Positions 46,077 through 55,689 of a DNA stretch of 64,000 nt are shown here, piece after piece. The notes below the pieces were generated by a model, which was not told the DNA's origin, did not search any database, and saw only the letters and a list, made by a program, of their open reading frames with translations. The number at the start of each line of letters is the position of its first letter. Within the stretch, counting starts at the first letter, position 1. A program made the position numbers and the translations under genes. The DNA is from Dyella sp. OK004 (GTDB lineage Bacteria > Pseudomonadota > Gammaproteobacteria > Xanthomonadales > Rhodanobacteraceae): positions 620,001-684,000 of the forward strand of contig NZ_FOZI01000003.1 of NCBI RefSeq assembly GCF_900114495.1. The letters are read 5' to 3'.

Positions 46077-48850
46077 GGTTTCGGTTCTCCCGATGGCTGC
46101 TCCGGCGGCGTGGGGGGCTGATAACCCTGCTCTCCCGGCGTCAACGCTGCCGAATCGAACGGCAGTTGGCTTTGCTGGCAGTAATCGTTGCGGGGACCGC
46201 CAGCCAGAATCTCCTCAGCGAACCTGTCCGCATTCACACCCGGAGCCTTGGCGAACGCCCAAGTAATCAATGCGCAGCGACCGTAGCGCGCGTTGAACGC
46301 GCGATGCAGCGCCGGCACCTCACCGGTGAAATAGGCGCGCGCGAGCGTTTCCTCGCCCACCGCCTCCACCAGCCGATTCACGCCGACGACTCGGTCGTCG
46401 TAGCCGGACCCGTAGGGCATGTTGATCTCATCCTGCAGCTTTCGCGTGAAGTATTCCGTGGTGCCCTCAACCACGTAGTTGTGCAAAAAGGCGAAGTCCG
46501 GGTGTGAATAGGCGTGCAATCCCTCATGCAGCAGCGTTCCTGCGGTTTCGCTGCTGCGGATGTAGTAGATGACGGGCTGTTGCGGTGTCGCGTGCTCGAG
46601 TTGCTGGCCATGACAAGTGGGCTCGGCAGTTGCCGATGGAAGTGGCGTTGGCGCACGTCCGCTAATCGGCTGGACGGCGGGCCCGGTATCGGTCCAGCCG
46701 ATCAAGCCGCCGCAGTCCGGATCGTGGGTACGGCATTCGTGCCGTTCGCACAGCTCCGCTCTGCTCACCGCGTGCACGCGTGCTGCCCGCAATGCCGCGG
46801 GGATACCGCCCGGCAGATAGCGGCCGTAGCGGCGGCGAATGAGCATGTCTGCCTCCGGCACTGTCTCCGACGTGGTATTCCTGGACAATCCACCGATCAA
46901 ACCGCCGACTAACGCACCGACACCGACGCCGATCGCGCCACCGATCAACGCCCCCATGCCGAACGGTTGGTTGTGCATCGCCGCGGCCACGCCCAGGCCG
47001 ATCAGGGCACCGGCCGCGCCCACTGTTGCGGCGCCGATACCGATGCCGGCAGCGGTCTGCTCACCGCGGGTCATCGCGAGCAAAGACTGCTTGGAGCCAT
47101 GCATGATCTGCGCCGTGCGACCATCGGCGACGGACGCTCCTGCTATCGCGGCCTCCCGCTCAAGGCTGGCAACGGATGCCGCCGGCGCGGAAGACTCATT
47201 CTGCGTCACGTGCGCCAGTTCGTGACCGAGTATCGTCCGGCCCTCACGCGTATCAGGCGCATACGCATCCTGAGCGAGATAGACATCGCTTCCGCTCGTC
47301 ACGGCGTAGGCATTCATCGCACCGGTCAGGTGCTGGGCCCGGCCGTCGCGATGCAGGCGCACACGCGAAAAATCCCGGCCGAACCGGTCTTCCATCACTT
47401 GGAGGGTCGAGCCATCCATCGGTTCGCCGCCTTCGCCGGACGGCAGCCCTTTGGCCGGAGAAGCCGCCGGCGTACCGCGCGATGCGTGAGCGGTGCCGCC
47501 CCCTGCCCGCTCGGCCCATTCATCGGCCTCGCGCTCCTGCGAATCGGTACTGTGCGCGTCGCGCTGTTTCGGCTGCAGCTTGCGCCGCTTCTGATCGCGC
47601 GGCCCTTTATTACGATCGTCCGTCGCCGCGCCGGCGATAGCGCCGACCGCACCACCGAGCAGCATGCCCGCGGCGGCACCGCCGGCGAGCGTACCGAGGA
47701 TGGCACCCATCTGCGCGTTCCCGCTCAGGCCACCAGCACCAGCGCCGATCGCGATCGCCCCAGCCAGACCGCCAACGCCACCTGGCAACAATCCCCAGAG
47801 GGCGCCTTTCTTCGCACCGCGCCACCATCCGGAGGTCGACGCGTAATCAATCTGCTCAGTAACCAGCGCATTCAAGGCATCGAATTCGAGTCCCTCGTTG
47901 ATGTGCGCTTTTTCGGTGTTACCGACATAGATGTACAAGTGTGGTATCTGGCGATCCACATAACCTTCGATGGATTTCTTGTTGGCATCGTTATCGGTAT
48001 CAACCGAGTAGAAGCGCACGGGCACCGACGGTGGCTGCTTGCGTAATTTGGCGCAGATTTCCTCGAGTCCGCTCTTGTTCTGCTGACAGCCCTGGCACCA
48101 CACGGCGCCGAACTCCACGATGGTCACTGCACCTGCCTGCAGCAGAGACGAGATGTCCTCGCCAACCACTTCTTCGATGCACGGCCCGGTAGCCGCCGGC
48201 GCGCCCGTTGCCGCGGCTGCGGGGTCATTGGCCGGTGCTTCGGTTTTTGCCTCCTTGCGTTGCAGACCAGCGCTGGCCGCGGCGGTGTCCGTCGCGGGCG
48301 CGCCTGCCAACGCAGCATCGGCGGCGCTGTCCGCGTGGGCTTCACTGGCGCTCAAATCGGACACCGCGATCGCGCCGCCTGGCGGTGATGACGCGCCGTC
48401 CTGCTGTGCCACATGGGCCAGCTCATGCGCCAGCAGTCGCCGGCCCTGCTCGCTGGATGGCGCATACATGCCGCTGTCGAACACGATATCGCGACCGACC
48501 GTATAGGCCTGCGCATGCACCGCCTGCGCGGAGCGGCCGGCCTGCTCGCCGGTATGTACGCGCACGTGCGAGAAATCGCGATCGAAGCGGCTTTCCATGA
48601 AGGCCTGAGACGAGGCATCCATAGGCTGACCGGGACCGCGTAAAACGTCGTAGACAATGGCTGGCGCATCGCCGGCATGTGCAGACGAAGCTTTGCGCTG
48701 CAAAGCCTGTTTCTTGCTGGCGCACTCTTCGCATTCGCCGCCGTCGGTGTGCGTGCCACATTCGCATTTGCGTTGCAGCATGGTGTGCCCGACCGAGCCG
48801 ACGGACATCGAGCGGCGTGCGGATGCGGCGCGATAGTAGCGAAAGCTCAT
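46073..48850 (-). CDS. eCIS effector candidate: two DUF4157 domains, thioredoxin-like domain, C-terminal zincin
   Basis: ATG 48850 follows a good AGAGGAG site; 925 aa. Layout: Cys-rich tag LQRKCECGTHTDGGECEEC (25-43); DUF4157 no. 1 (about 70-152, HELAH 142-146); thioredoxin-like domain (about 225-335, WCQGC 251-255); glycine-zipper hydrophobic segment (about 350-410); DUF4157 no. 2 (about 478-552, HELAH 543-547); second glycine-zipper segment (about 598-655); and a C-terminal gluzincin-like site HEGLH (775-779) with EGTTEYF (795-801) as likely third-ligand region. DUF4157 is a hallmark of eCIS cargo, where it is thought to aid loading or self-processing. It lies between ATPase and adaptor genes, the usual cargo position. 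Target unknown. Confidence 0.85.
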   Translation of the reverse strand: MSFRYYRAASARRSMSVGSVGHTMLQRKCECGTHTDGGECEECASKKQALQRKASSAHAGDAPAIVYDVLRGPGQPMDASSQAFMESRFDRDFSHVRVHTGEQAGRSAQAVHAQAYTVGRDIVFDSGMYAPSSEQGRRLLAHELAHVAQQDGASSPPGGAIAVSDLSASEAHADSAADAALAGAPATDTAAASAGLQRKEAKTEAPANDPAAAATGAPAATGPCIEEVVGEDISSLLQAGAVTIVEFGAVWCQGCQQNKSGLEEICAKLRKQPPSVPVRFYSVDTDNDANKKSIEGYVDRQIPHLYIYVGNTEKAHINEGLEFDALNALVTEQIDYASTSGWWRGAKKGALWGLLPGGVGGLAGAIAIGAGAGGLSGNAQMGAILGTLAGGAAAGMLLGGAVGAIAGAATDDRNKGPRDQKRRKLQPKQRDAHSTDSQEREADEWAERAGGGTAHASRGTPAASPAKGLPSGEGGEPMDGSTLQVMEDRFGRDFSRVRLHRDGRAQHLTGAMNAYAVTSGSDVYLAQDAYAPDTREGRTILGHELAHVTQNESSAPAASVASLEREAAIAGASVADGRTAQIMHGSKQSLLAMTRGEQTAAGIGIGAATVGAAGALIGLGVAAAMHNQPFGMGALIGGAIGVGVGALVGGLIGGLSRNTTSETVPEADMLIRRRYGRYLPGGIPAALRAARVHAVSRAELCERHECRTHDPDCGGLIGWTDTGPAVQPISGRAPTPLPSATAEPTCHGQQLEHATPQQPVIYYIRSSETAGTLLHEGLHAYSHPDFAFLHNYVVEGTTEYFTRKLQDEINMPYGSGYDDRVVGVNRLVEAVGEETLARAYFTGEVPALHRAFNARYGRCALITWAFAKAPGVNADRFAEEILAGGPRNDYCQQSQLPFDSAALTPGEQGYQPPTPPEQPSGEPKP

Positions 48851-48875
48851 GGTCGCAACTCCTCTGCCGTGATGT

Positions 48876-51218
48876 TCATGCGATCCCCGTCCCTGGGGGT
48901 GACATCGGCACATCATCGACCGGTCCGATCGGCAGAGCCGTGCCAATGGATCTCGGCCCGGCTTCGATTTCGTTCTCGCCCTGCTTGCGGCGCCAGATGC
49001 CGTTGACCTTTTCCAGCCAAGTGATGGAATGCCACCGGAATTCGTTGGATACCGGCGTCCACGGGCCATTGCGCACGCGCGCATGGACGAATTCGACAAA
49101 GCTGGCTTTGTAGACGAACTCTTCGGCCGCGGCTGCACCTGGGCCGGGCTGGTTCAAGTTCGGCAAACCCGGCCCGTCGATGGCGTAAATATGGTTGTTG
49201 ACCGGAATCAAAGACTCGTCGCGGTCCGTGTGATCGTCGTCGGTCCCTGGCGGGTCGTACTGCAGCAGCTCCCACTGCCCGCCGGCACTCCGCCAGATCG
49301 CGCGTTCTTTGGTCCGTTTGAAATCGTATTCCACCCCGCGCCGATGTTCGTCGATGTCCCCGCGCACCTCCATGATGTTCAAGCCGGTCTGCGCATCGAG
49401 TCCGAGACCGGGAAGGTCAGCGCAGACCGGACACGTGTTCTCTTCGCTCAAGTCGCCGCTGTTGCGGAAATGGCCCACCGTCACCTGCGGCAGATTCGGG
49501 CCGGGATTCGCGCTGCCGGGCGCGGCGCCGGTGCCGGGCAACTGCGCGATCAATTCGCTCGCAAAATACGCATACGAGTCGGGATTGCGCAGCGCGTTGT
49601 CGAGATTCATGCCGCAGCCCGGCTGATACTGGATATCGTCGAGTAGGCCGGCCATGTGCACCGATTCATGTACCACAGTAATCGCTTGTCCCTCGGCGGA
49701 TTGACGGAAAAAATCCGCGCAAAGGAAGACTTCTGGAATGGTGGTGGCGTGCCCTGTTCCGTCGTCCTGGCCGTACGTCACCGCATATTCGCTGGTGCAC
49801 GGGATGGCATGCGCCGCCCCCGTCGAATCGCGCACGGTCATGCCGGCGAGTTCGGCATCTCCGCCCTCCGCACCGCAGTGATAAATGCGTCGAGGCAACG
49901 CACCACGCACACGGGTGAAAACGTTGACTATCTGTGCGATCTGCGCCGGCGATGCACCGTGAAAACGGCAATCGATCACCTGTCTTACGTGCGGGGCATC
50001 GACCTGGGTCGAGAGCAGCCTGATCGCGTTGTCCACCATCTCTACCGCCGACTGCCGCGCATACTCCAGCATCAAAGACTGGCGCCCGGTGCATGTGGGG
50101 CCAGTGTTTCTGCGTTGCTGTGCCGTATCGCGCGGCAGGCGCGCTTCCAGTAGCCGCTCGAAGCGGTCGTGATTGTCGCCGCCGACTTTGTGATCGATAT
50201 CCTGCACTGACAGGCCATGAATGGGATCGAGCAGGAGCACGATGTCGGGCGTGGTGGAGCGCTCCAGGATGGTCAGGATCGCTCTTTCATCGTCATCGCC
50301 CGTCACTCCCGACAGCATCTCGCGGATCAGCAACCGCTTTAGCTCTACACCCGACAAGGCGCCGCCGGTGGTGCGGTGTCCGCTGTCGAGATTGAAATCG
50401 ACTTCACCCGCGACCCAGCGGCGCACGAGATCGCGCGCCTTGTTGTCGCTATCGCGGTTGTCCTGAATGTTGCGCGTGCGCGCCAGCACATCCAGATAGG
50501 CCATCAATTCGCTAGGGGTGTACACCGAGCGATCGAACGCGCCGGCCAGCCACGCGATCCCTACCCCCAACAACGCGCCGCCACCCACGACAGCCGCACC
50601 GATACCGACGCTTTCGCCCGTGCTGAGGCGATGCGCCTGTGCTTGCGGCGCCTGCGTCATGCGCACCGGGTGGCCCTGCATGACACGGTCCGCGGCCAGT
50701 TCCGCCTCGCGTTCGGCCGGATCGCCGGGTCGGCTGAGCACGGGCGCGCACTCTCCCATCGACCTGCCGAAAGAGGCGTGTTGCGCAACGTGCGCCAGCT
50801 CATGGGCCAAAAGATGTGTCCCAGTCGCCGTGCCTGGGTTGTACTGCCCGGAGCCGAACACAATGTCGTCGCCGATGGTATAGGCAGCGGCGTGGATGGC
50901 GTGCGCTGTCTGCGCGGCCTGCGCATCGGTATGGACTTTGACCGTACTGAAGTCCCGGCCGAACGCCGGTTCCAGTACCGCTCGCGCCCCCGGCTCTAGC
51001 GGACGACCCTGGCCATGCGGAATCAGCGACACACCTGCTGGTGCCGACGCAGGCGCATCTGCTGTAGCACCGCCCGACAGGCTCCGACGCGCGCACTCGC
51101 CGCACATGGCGCCGCCGGACGTGTGCGTGCCGCAGGCGCACTTGCGCTGCAACAGCGGAGCCGCTGGCGTTGCCGCTGAAGGCGCGGCGGCCACGGTCGT
51201 GGTGGCTTGCTCGCCCAT
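48876..51218 (-). CDS. eCIS effector candidate: DUF4157 plus M35-like metallopeptidase
   Basis: ATG 51218 lies 4 bp after the preceding stop; 780 aa. A Cys-rich tag LLQRKCACGTHTSGGAMCGEC (22-42) precedes DUF4157 (about 68-150, HELAH 139-143). A short glycine-rich hydrophobic segment (about 203-225) and a helical region follow. Residues about 375-560 contain VFLCADFF...VVHESVHMAGLLDD (HESVH 517-521) and NPDSYAYFASEL (545-556), the pattern of aspzincin M35/lysine-specific metalloendopeptidases. The C-terminal 200 residues are unassigned and include CPVC. It is predicted to be injected into target cells as a protease; the target is unknown. Confidence 0.85.
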   Translation of the reverse strand: MGEQATTTVAAAPSAATPAAPLLQRKCACGTHTSGGAMCGECARRSLSGGATADAPASAPAGVSLIPHGQGRPLEPGARAVLEPAFGRDFSTVKVHTDAQAAQTAHAIHAAAYTIGDDIVFGSGQYNPGTATGTHLLAHELAHVAQHASFGRSMGECAPVLSRPGDPAEREAELAADRVMQGHPVRMTQAPQAQAHRLSTGESVGIGAAVVGGGALLGVGIAWLAGAFDRSVYTPSELMAYLDVLARTRNIQDNRDSDNKARDLVRRWVAGEVDFNLDSGHRTTGGALSGVELKRLLIREMLSGVTGDDDERAILTILERSTTPDIVLLLDPIHGLSVQDIDHKVGGDNHDRFERLLEARLPRDTAQQRRNTGPTCTGRQSLMLEYARQSAVEMVDNAIRLLSTQVDAPHVRQVIDCRFHGASPAQIAQIVNVFTRVRGALPRRIYHCGAEGGDAELAGMTVRDSTGAAHAIPCTSEYAVTYGQDDGTGHATTIPEVFLCADFFRQSAEGQAITVVHESVHMAGLLDDIQYQPGCGMNLDNALRNPDSYAYFASELIAQLPGTGAAPGSANPGPNLPQVTVGHFRNSGDLSEENTCPVCADLPGLGLDAQTGLNIMEVRGDIDEHRRGVEYDFKRTKERAIWRSAGGQWELLQYDPPGTDDDHTDRDESLIPVNNHIYAIDGPGLPNLNQPGPGAAAAEEFVYKASFVEFVHARVRNGPWTPVSNEFRWHSITWLEKVNGIWRRKQGENEIEAGPRSIGTALPIGPVDDVPMSPPGTGIA

Positions 51219-51222
51219 GCGC

Positions 51223-51534
51223 TTAGCCCTTGCCCTTGGCGCCAGTCGCGCCCTCGATCGCATGCGGATGCGCGGCCCCGCTTAAACCCAGCCCCTGGCC
51301 AACCGCGGCGGCGACGCGCGCCCCCAGGCGTTCGCCCGGCCGGACCGCCGCGCGCAGCGATGTTGTCGGCAACGCATCGACGATGCCGATGCGGCGGAAC
51401 GGATCCGCTGTTCCGGTCTGCCCCAGCAGCGCGGCCAGTTCGTGCTCCAGCGCCGTGCGCACCGATGCTGCCCGCTCGCCCTGCAGCAGCGCCTCGTCCA
51501 GCACCAGCCGCTCGACATGCAGCTGAATCTTCAT
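51223..51534 (-). CDS. Small eCIS-associated protein (103 aa)
   Basis: Starts MKIQLHVERLVLDEALLQGERAASVRTALEHELAALLGQ and ends in a Gly/Ala/Lys-rich tail. This matches the style of short proteins that follow the AAA+ gene in eCIS clusters, with the N-terminal 'hVERLVLDG..L' pattern. Function unknown; it could be an adaptor or chaperone for the effectors encoded next. ATGA overlap with the ATPase gene. Confidence 0.75.
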   Translation of the reverse strand: MKIQLHVERLVLDEALLQGERAASVRTALEHELAALLGQTGTADPFRRIGIVDALPTTSLRAAVRPGERLGARVAAAVGQGLGLSGAAHPHAIEGATGAKGKG

Positions 51535-53693
51535 GGCGACGTCCCGGCCGGCTCCAGCCAGCGGAATTCCGCCTCGTTGATCGGCTTCTCCAGCTTGCGG
51601 AACTCGCTACGCGCGGCATCCAGCAGCAGGGGCATGGTGATCTGCACACCAGACTTGGCGGCCATGAACGCAGCATTCAAAGCGATTCCCTGGATGCTGC
51701 CGCCGGTGAGTGCCAGCCGGGCAAGGCGCTCCAAGTCCAGAGCGCCGGTAATGACCTGCGGTGGAAACACCGAGGACCAGATCGCCTTTCGCTCGGTATT
51801 GCCCGGGAACGGAAAGTTGACGATAAAGCGGATGCGGCGGAGGAAGGCGCTGTCCAGTGCGCTCCTCATATTGGTGGCGAGGATCGCCAGGCCGCGGAAG
51901 GTCTCCAGTCGCTGCAGCAGGTAGTTCACTTCGATGTTGGCGTAGCGGTCGTGGCTGTCCTTCACTTCACTGCGGCGACCGAACAAGGCATCGGCCTCAT
52001 CGAAGAACAGGATCGCCCCGCCTTCCTCGGCCGCATCGAACAATTTGCGCAGATTCTTCTCGGTCTCGCCAATGTATTTGCTGACCACCGCGGACAAGTC
52101 GATGCGGTACAGCGACAGGCCGAGCGCGTTAGCGATCACCTCGGCCGCCATCGTCTTGCCGGTGCCGCTTTCGCCGCAGAACAGCGCACTGATCGACAGA
52201 CCGCGATTCATTCGGTCGCGAAAGCCCCAGTCGTCGTAGACGGTGCTGCGCTCGGCGACCTGGTCGGCGATCTGGTGCAGCAGGTTCTTCTCGGCGTCGG
52301 GCAGTTTGATGTCACCCCAAGTCGCTTTGGGTTCGATGCGTTGCGCCAACTGATCCAGCGCCGGGCGCGTACGGGCGAGCGCGCCGTGCCATAACGATTG
52401 GGCCAGCGCCTCGGGCTGCTGTGCGGCGGCGGCCAGCGCGGTGTGCGCGACCTGCTCGATCTTGCCCAGGCCGAAGTCGAAATGCCCGGCCAACTGTTTG
52501 GGTTGCCCGCCGGCCTGCTCGCCGAGCAGCCGCTGCCAGAGCGAGCGCTGCTCGAACGGTGTGGGCTTGGCAATATCGGCGCTAAGCAGGCTGCCTGCGG
52601 TACCGGGCCAAGGTTCGCGCGTATCGACGAAAGTGAGCCCACCACTGCGCGCGAGAAAACGCCTGACCGGCGCGGAGGCTGCGTCGCCGTGATCGATGTC
52701 GGCCGCATCGATATACAAGGCAATCGGCAATAGCTGGCTTTCACGCAGCCACAGGCGGATCAGCGTTTCCTGTTCGCCCACCGCGTGAGGCAACAACTCA
52801 GCCGAGAGCCGATACACCTGCACGCCGAATGCCGCAGCGATGGCCCAGGCAATGGCTTGCTTGCTGGTGCTGTCGCTACCCAGCAATTGCACTGTCGGCA
52901 ACGCTTGCCCAGGCGGCACATGACGCAGCCCATCGAGCACCTGCTCCACCACCGTTTGCTGCGAAGGCGGCAGCGCCGCCTGTGCGAGCGGCGTGAGTAA
53001 CGGCATAAGGCGATCGTCGAGATGGTTCAGACCTCGCACGAAATTCACCACGCGTTCGTCAGCGCTGAGTGCCGCACCGACCAGCGGCTGTGGTCCTGGC
53101 TGATGAATATCGAGCAGGCGCCAGAAGCGCAGCGGACGCTGCGGCGACAACGCATCCCAACTCGGCGCGTCGAGTATCGAAAAAGCCAGCGCGAACGTCG
53201 GCCACGGCTTGGAGGGATCATGTTGGGCCTGCGCACAGAGTGCCGGCATGCCGGTGTCCAGCTCCATCCCGATGCACAGCATCAACAGGCTACGCTCGAA
53301 ATCCGACAGGCCGAGCCGTTGCGCGAGCAGCATCAGCGCAGGCGTTGACGCGCTATCGCCAGCCGGCGGTTGAACGGTCGTGTCTCTAGGGTAGCCCGCG
53401 GTGATAGGGAGCGGATCGGGACGTGCCGCCTCCAGCGCTTGCAGATCCTCGGCGGACAAAACGGCCCGCTCGGCGTGGACGCCAAAAAGCCGCGTCAGCC
53501 AGCCGTGACGTTCCGTGGAAGCGGCCGCAGCATCTTTGCTCAAATCAGCCGGTGTCGCCGGCACCTGCTGTGGCTTTACCACCGCGGGAGCGTCGCTTTG
53601 CACGGCCGCGCGCTGCAGACGCGCTCGCAAATCGGCCATTGCATCGGCAAGGTACTGATCGTTCGTCTTGAGCCACTGCGCGTAGTCGCTCAT
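51531..53693 (-). CDS. eCIS AAA+ ATPase (Afp15/Pvc15-like)
   Basis: 720 aa. A divergent N-terminal half (about 1-460) precedes a C-terminal AAA+ module: Walker A GESGTGKT (507-514), YIGETEKNLRKLFDAAEE, Walker B ILFFDEADALFG (DEAD 565-568), sensor 1 LAILATNM and RRIRFIVNFPFP. Afp15-type ATPases are needed for assembly or effector loading. ATGA overlaps join it to the cap gene upstream and the small gene downstream. Confidence 0.93.
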   Translation of the reverse strand: MSDYAQWLKTNDQYLADAMADLRARLQRAAVQSDAPAVVKPQQVPATPADLSKDAAAASTERHGWLTRLFGVHAERAVLSAEDLQALEAARPDPLPITAGYPRDTTVQPPAGDSASTPALMLLAQRLGLSDFERSLLMLCIGMELDTGMPALCAQAQHDPSKPWPTFALAFSILDAPSWDALSPQRPLRFWRLLDIHQPGPQPLVGAALSADERVVNFVRGLNHLDDRLMPLLTPLAQAALPPSQQTVVEQVLDGLRHVPPGQALPTVQLLGSDSTSKQAIAWAIAAAFGVQVYRLSAELLPHAVGEQETLIRLWLRESQLLPIALYIDAADIDHGDAASAPVRRFLARSGGLTFVDTREPWPGTAGSLLSADIAKPTPFEQRSLWQRLLGEQAGGQPKQLAGHFDFGLGKIEQVAHTALAAAAQQPEALAQSLWHGALARTRPALDQLAQRIEPKATWGDIKLPDAEKNLLHQIADQVAERSTVYDDWGFRDRMNRGLSISALFCGESGTGKTMAAEVIANALGLSLYRIDLSAVVSKYIGETEKNLRKLFDAAEEGGAILFFDEADALFGRRSEVKDSHDRYANIEVNYLLQRLETFRGLAILATNMRSALDSAFLRRIRFIVNFPFPGNTERKAIWSSVFPPQVITGALDLERLARLALTGGSIQGIALNAAFMAAKSGVQITMPLLLDAARSEFRKLEKPINEAEFRWLEPAGTSP

Positions 53694-54934
53694 GTCACCA
53701 CCACTTGCTGATCCGTCGCGAAGACGGGTGCGTTACCGCTGAAATCTACCGGCACGCTGTCCGCACCATCCACGCGCAGCCGCACTGTATAGGTGCCTGC
53801 CGCCACACTGGAGAGAGAGAACACCAAGTCGGTGGGCTGATGCGGATCGGCGGGATTGCTCATGCTTTGCGGGCTGACCACCCTGTCGCCGAACAGCAGG
53901 AAAATCCGCTGGCCATCGCGGATACGTGGCAGGCAAGTCAGGTGCAGTGTGATCGCACCCGCCGCGGCTGCTAGCGGACTGACCGTAATGATCGGCGCCA
54001 GCGCGAGCGGCAACTCGTTACTGAGCAAGGCCGGCAGAGTCGGCGACTGTTCGACCAGCCCGATGGTATAAATGCCTGGCGCCCAGCGCGACGCGGCATT
54101 GGCGTCTTCGGCCGTATCGGCCAGATGGACCTTCAGGCTGCCCGCCCGGCCACCGGCCTGCGGCGCTACTTCGACCGGCGCATCCAGGCGCAGACTGCTG
54201 AAACGAGCCATCGTGTACTCGGTCGTGAGCTGACGTCCGTTCAAGATCAAGTCCTCACCGAGACGGATCGCTGCCTGGGCTCGCGGATAAGCCAGTGTAT
54301 CGAGCACCGCGGCGGCCCTTGCGGCCGTACTGACACCACGATCCTGCGGACCGCGCCGCAGCACAGGCGGCGGCGAGCGCATGACCTGGCGGCTGTCGAT
54401 CAGAATCACGGTGACCTCATACACCGCCGAAACACGGTAATTGGTCTGGTACGCCGTCCATAGCTTGGAAAGTTCCTCGACGCTTTGCGGCAACGGCGTG
54501 ATGCGTACACGCTCGAACTGGTCGGCCAGATCGTTGCCTGGCAACGCACTGCGAATGTCATTGCCATCGAGCACCGCGCTATCGTGCAAGGTGCTCATCG
54601 CCGCGGCCAGCACGCGGTGACTGATCGCATCCAGATCGGTTTCACCGCGGCCATAGGCGGTAATCATGTAATGCAGATTCAAGGCGAGCGCCGGCGCCGC
54701 GCTTTCGCCCGCCCGTACTTGCCCGGGCATGTCCATGTTGCGCCACGCGACGTTCGCCACGACCTGATAAAGGAACAAATTGAGCTGCGCCTTGCTGATG
54801 CCCTTGCGGGCGACGTCCGGAGGCTGCAAGGTCACCTCCAGATCGCTGAGATCGGTGTCGACCAAGGGCATCTGCAACTGCAGCAGATTGCGCAGCGTGC
54901 GCGTGGTCGCGGCGATGGCCAATGCATTGCTCAT
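53690..54934 (-). CDS. DUF4255/Pvc16-like tube-sheath terminator protein
   Basis: 414 aa. Residues about 1-190 match the Pvc16/DUF4255 N-terminal domain (MSNALAIAATTRTLRNLLQLQMPLVDTDLSDLEVTLQPPDVARKGISKAQLNLFLYQVVANVAWRN...LALNLHYMITAYGRGETDLDAISHRVLAAAMSTLHDS). The rest is two Ig-like beta domains. The family caps the distal end of tube and sheath in Afp/PVC particles. 4-nt overlaps on both sides. Confidence 0.9.
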   Translation of the reverse strand: MSNALAIAATTRTLRNLLQLQMPLVDTDLSDLEVTLQPPDVARKGISKAQLNLFLYQVVANVAWRNMDMPGQVRAGESAAPALALNLHYMITAYGRGETDLDAISHRVLAAAMSTLHDSAVLDGNDIRSALPGNDLADQFERVRITPLPQSVEELSKLWTAYQTNYRVSAVYEVTVILIDSRQVMRSPPPVLRRGPQDRGVSTAARAAAVLDTLAYPRAQAAIRLGEDLILNGRQLTTEYTMARFSSLRLDAPVEVAPQAGGRAGSLKVHLADTAEDANAASRWAPGIYTIGLVEQSPTLPALLSNELPLALAPIITVSPLAAAAGAITLHLTCLPRIRDGQRIFLLFGDRVVSPQSMSNPADPHQPTDLVFSLSSVAAGTYTVRLRVDGADSVPVDFSGNAPVFATDQQVVVT

Positions 54935-55689
54935 GATGTCTGCTTGCCCCGCTCGCGCAGGTATTCGTCAAGACTGCTTGGACGCGCCGCATCCTGACGC
55001 CGCGGTGTCGCCGCCGTCATCGCGGCCGGTGCGGCGCGCACTTCGAGCCGGCCGATGCTGACGTGCACCGTCGTTTCACCAGTCTCGCTGTGCGGAAGTC
55101 CGCTGGATGCAGCAGCGGATCGTGACGACTCCGGCCTGCGCGCCGGTGCCGCGGTAGCGACCGGCGTCGCGAACACGGGAGCCGCTGGCGGCAGCAAGAC
55201 GCCCTGATCCTCCCGGGATCGTTCCATGGGGGGCGTAGATGCGGGCTCCAGGCGAGTCTGTCGTGGACGCACGGCGTCGCGTGATACGACGTCATGTTCC
55301 GTGTGACGAATAATCGTCGTGTGTAGCTGTGTGGCTTCAGCAGGCCGCGCTGTTTGCGGAGCGACGGACGGGGACGCTTCCTTGAACGCGACGCGCTCGT
55401 GCTGTGCGGGTGGCGCCATTTGCTCGCGCACAGACAGCGGAGCACGTCGCGCTTCCACAGGATCAACCGCATCGGCCGCCCGACTTCTGGACGTTGGCAT
55501 AGGCGGCGTCTCTGTAACTTCATCGCCGACGGGCAAACGGTCCCGCTCTACCTGGACACCCTGCACGGGCGGCATCACCGCCACGCGCTGCATGGGCTCG
55601 AACAGCGACGGCAGCCGCGGCGTCAGCACGCTATCGCTGCCGATCGCCCTTGCCGCCAGCCGGTCGAGAAAGTCGCTCACGACACGCAT
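54931..55689 (-). CDS. Pro/Ala-rich eCIS protein of unknown function
   Basis: 252 aa, low-complexity and predicted disordered for most of its length (Pro, Ala, Arg, Thr, Ser). Two short ordered motifs stand out: N-terminal VSDFLDRLAARAIG and C-terminal TVHVSIGRLEVRA followed by SLDEYLRERG. Short proteins with this C-terminal motif recur in eCIS operons between chaperone-like and cap genes. It is the only candidate I see for a length-determining or linker protein, but it is short for that. It overlaps the zinc-ribbon gene by 13 nt. Confidence 0.75.
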   Translation of the reverse strand: MRVVSDFLDRLAARAIGSDSVLTPRLPSLFEPMQRVAVMPPVQGVQVERDRLPVGDEVTETPPMPTSRSRAADAVDPVEARRAPLSVREQMAPPAQHERVAFKEASPSVAPQTARPAEATQLHTTIIRHTEHDVVSRDAVRPRQTRLEPASTPPMERSREDQGVLLPPAAPVFATPVATAAPARRPESSRSAAASSGLPHSETGETTVHVSIGRLEVRAAPAAMTAATPRRQDAARPSSLDEYLRERGKQTS

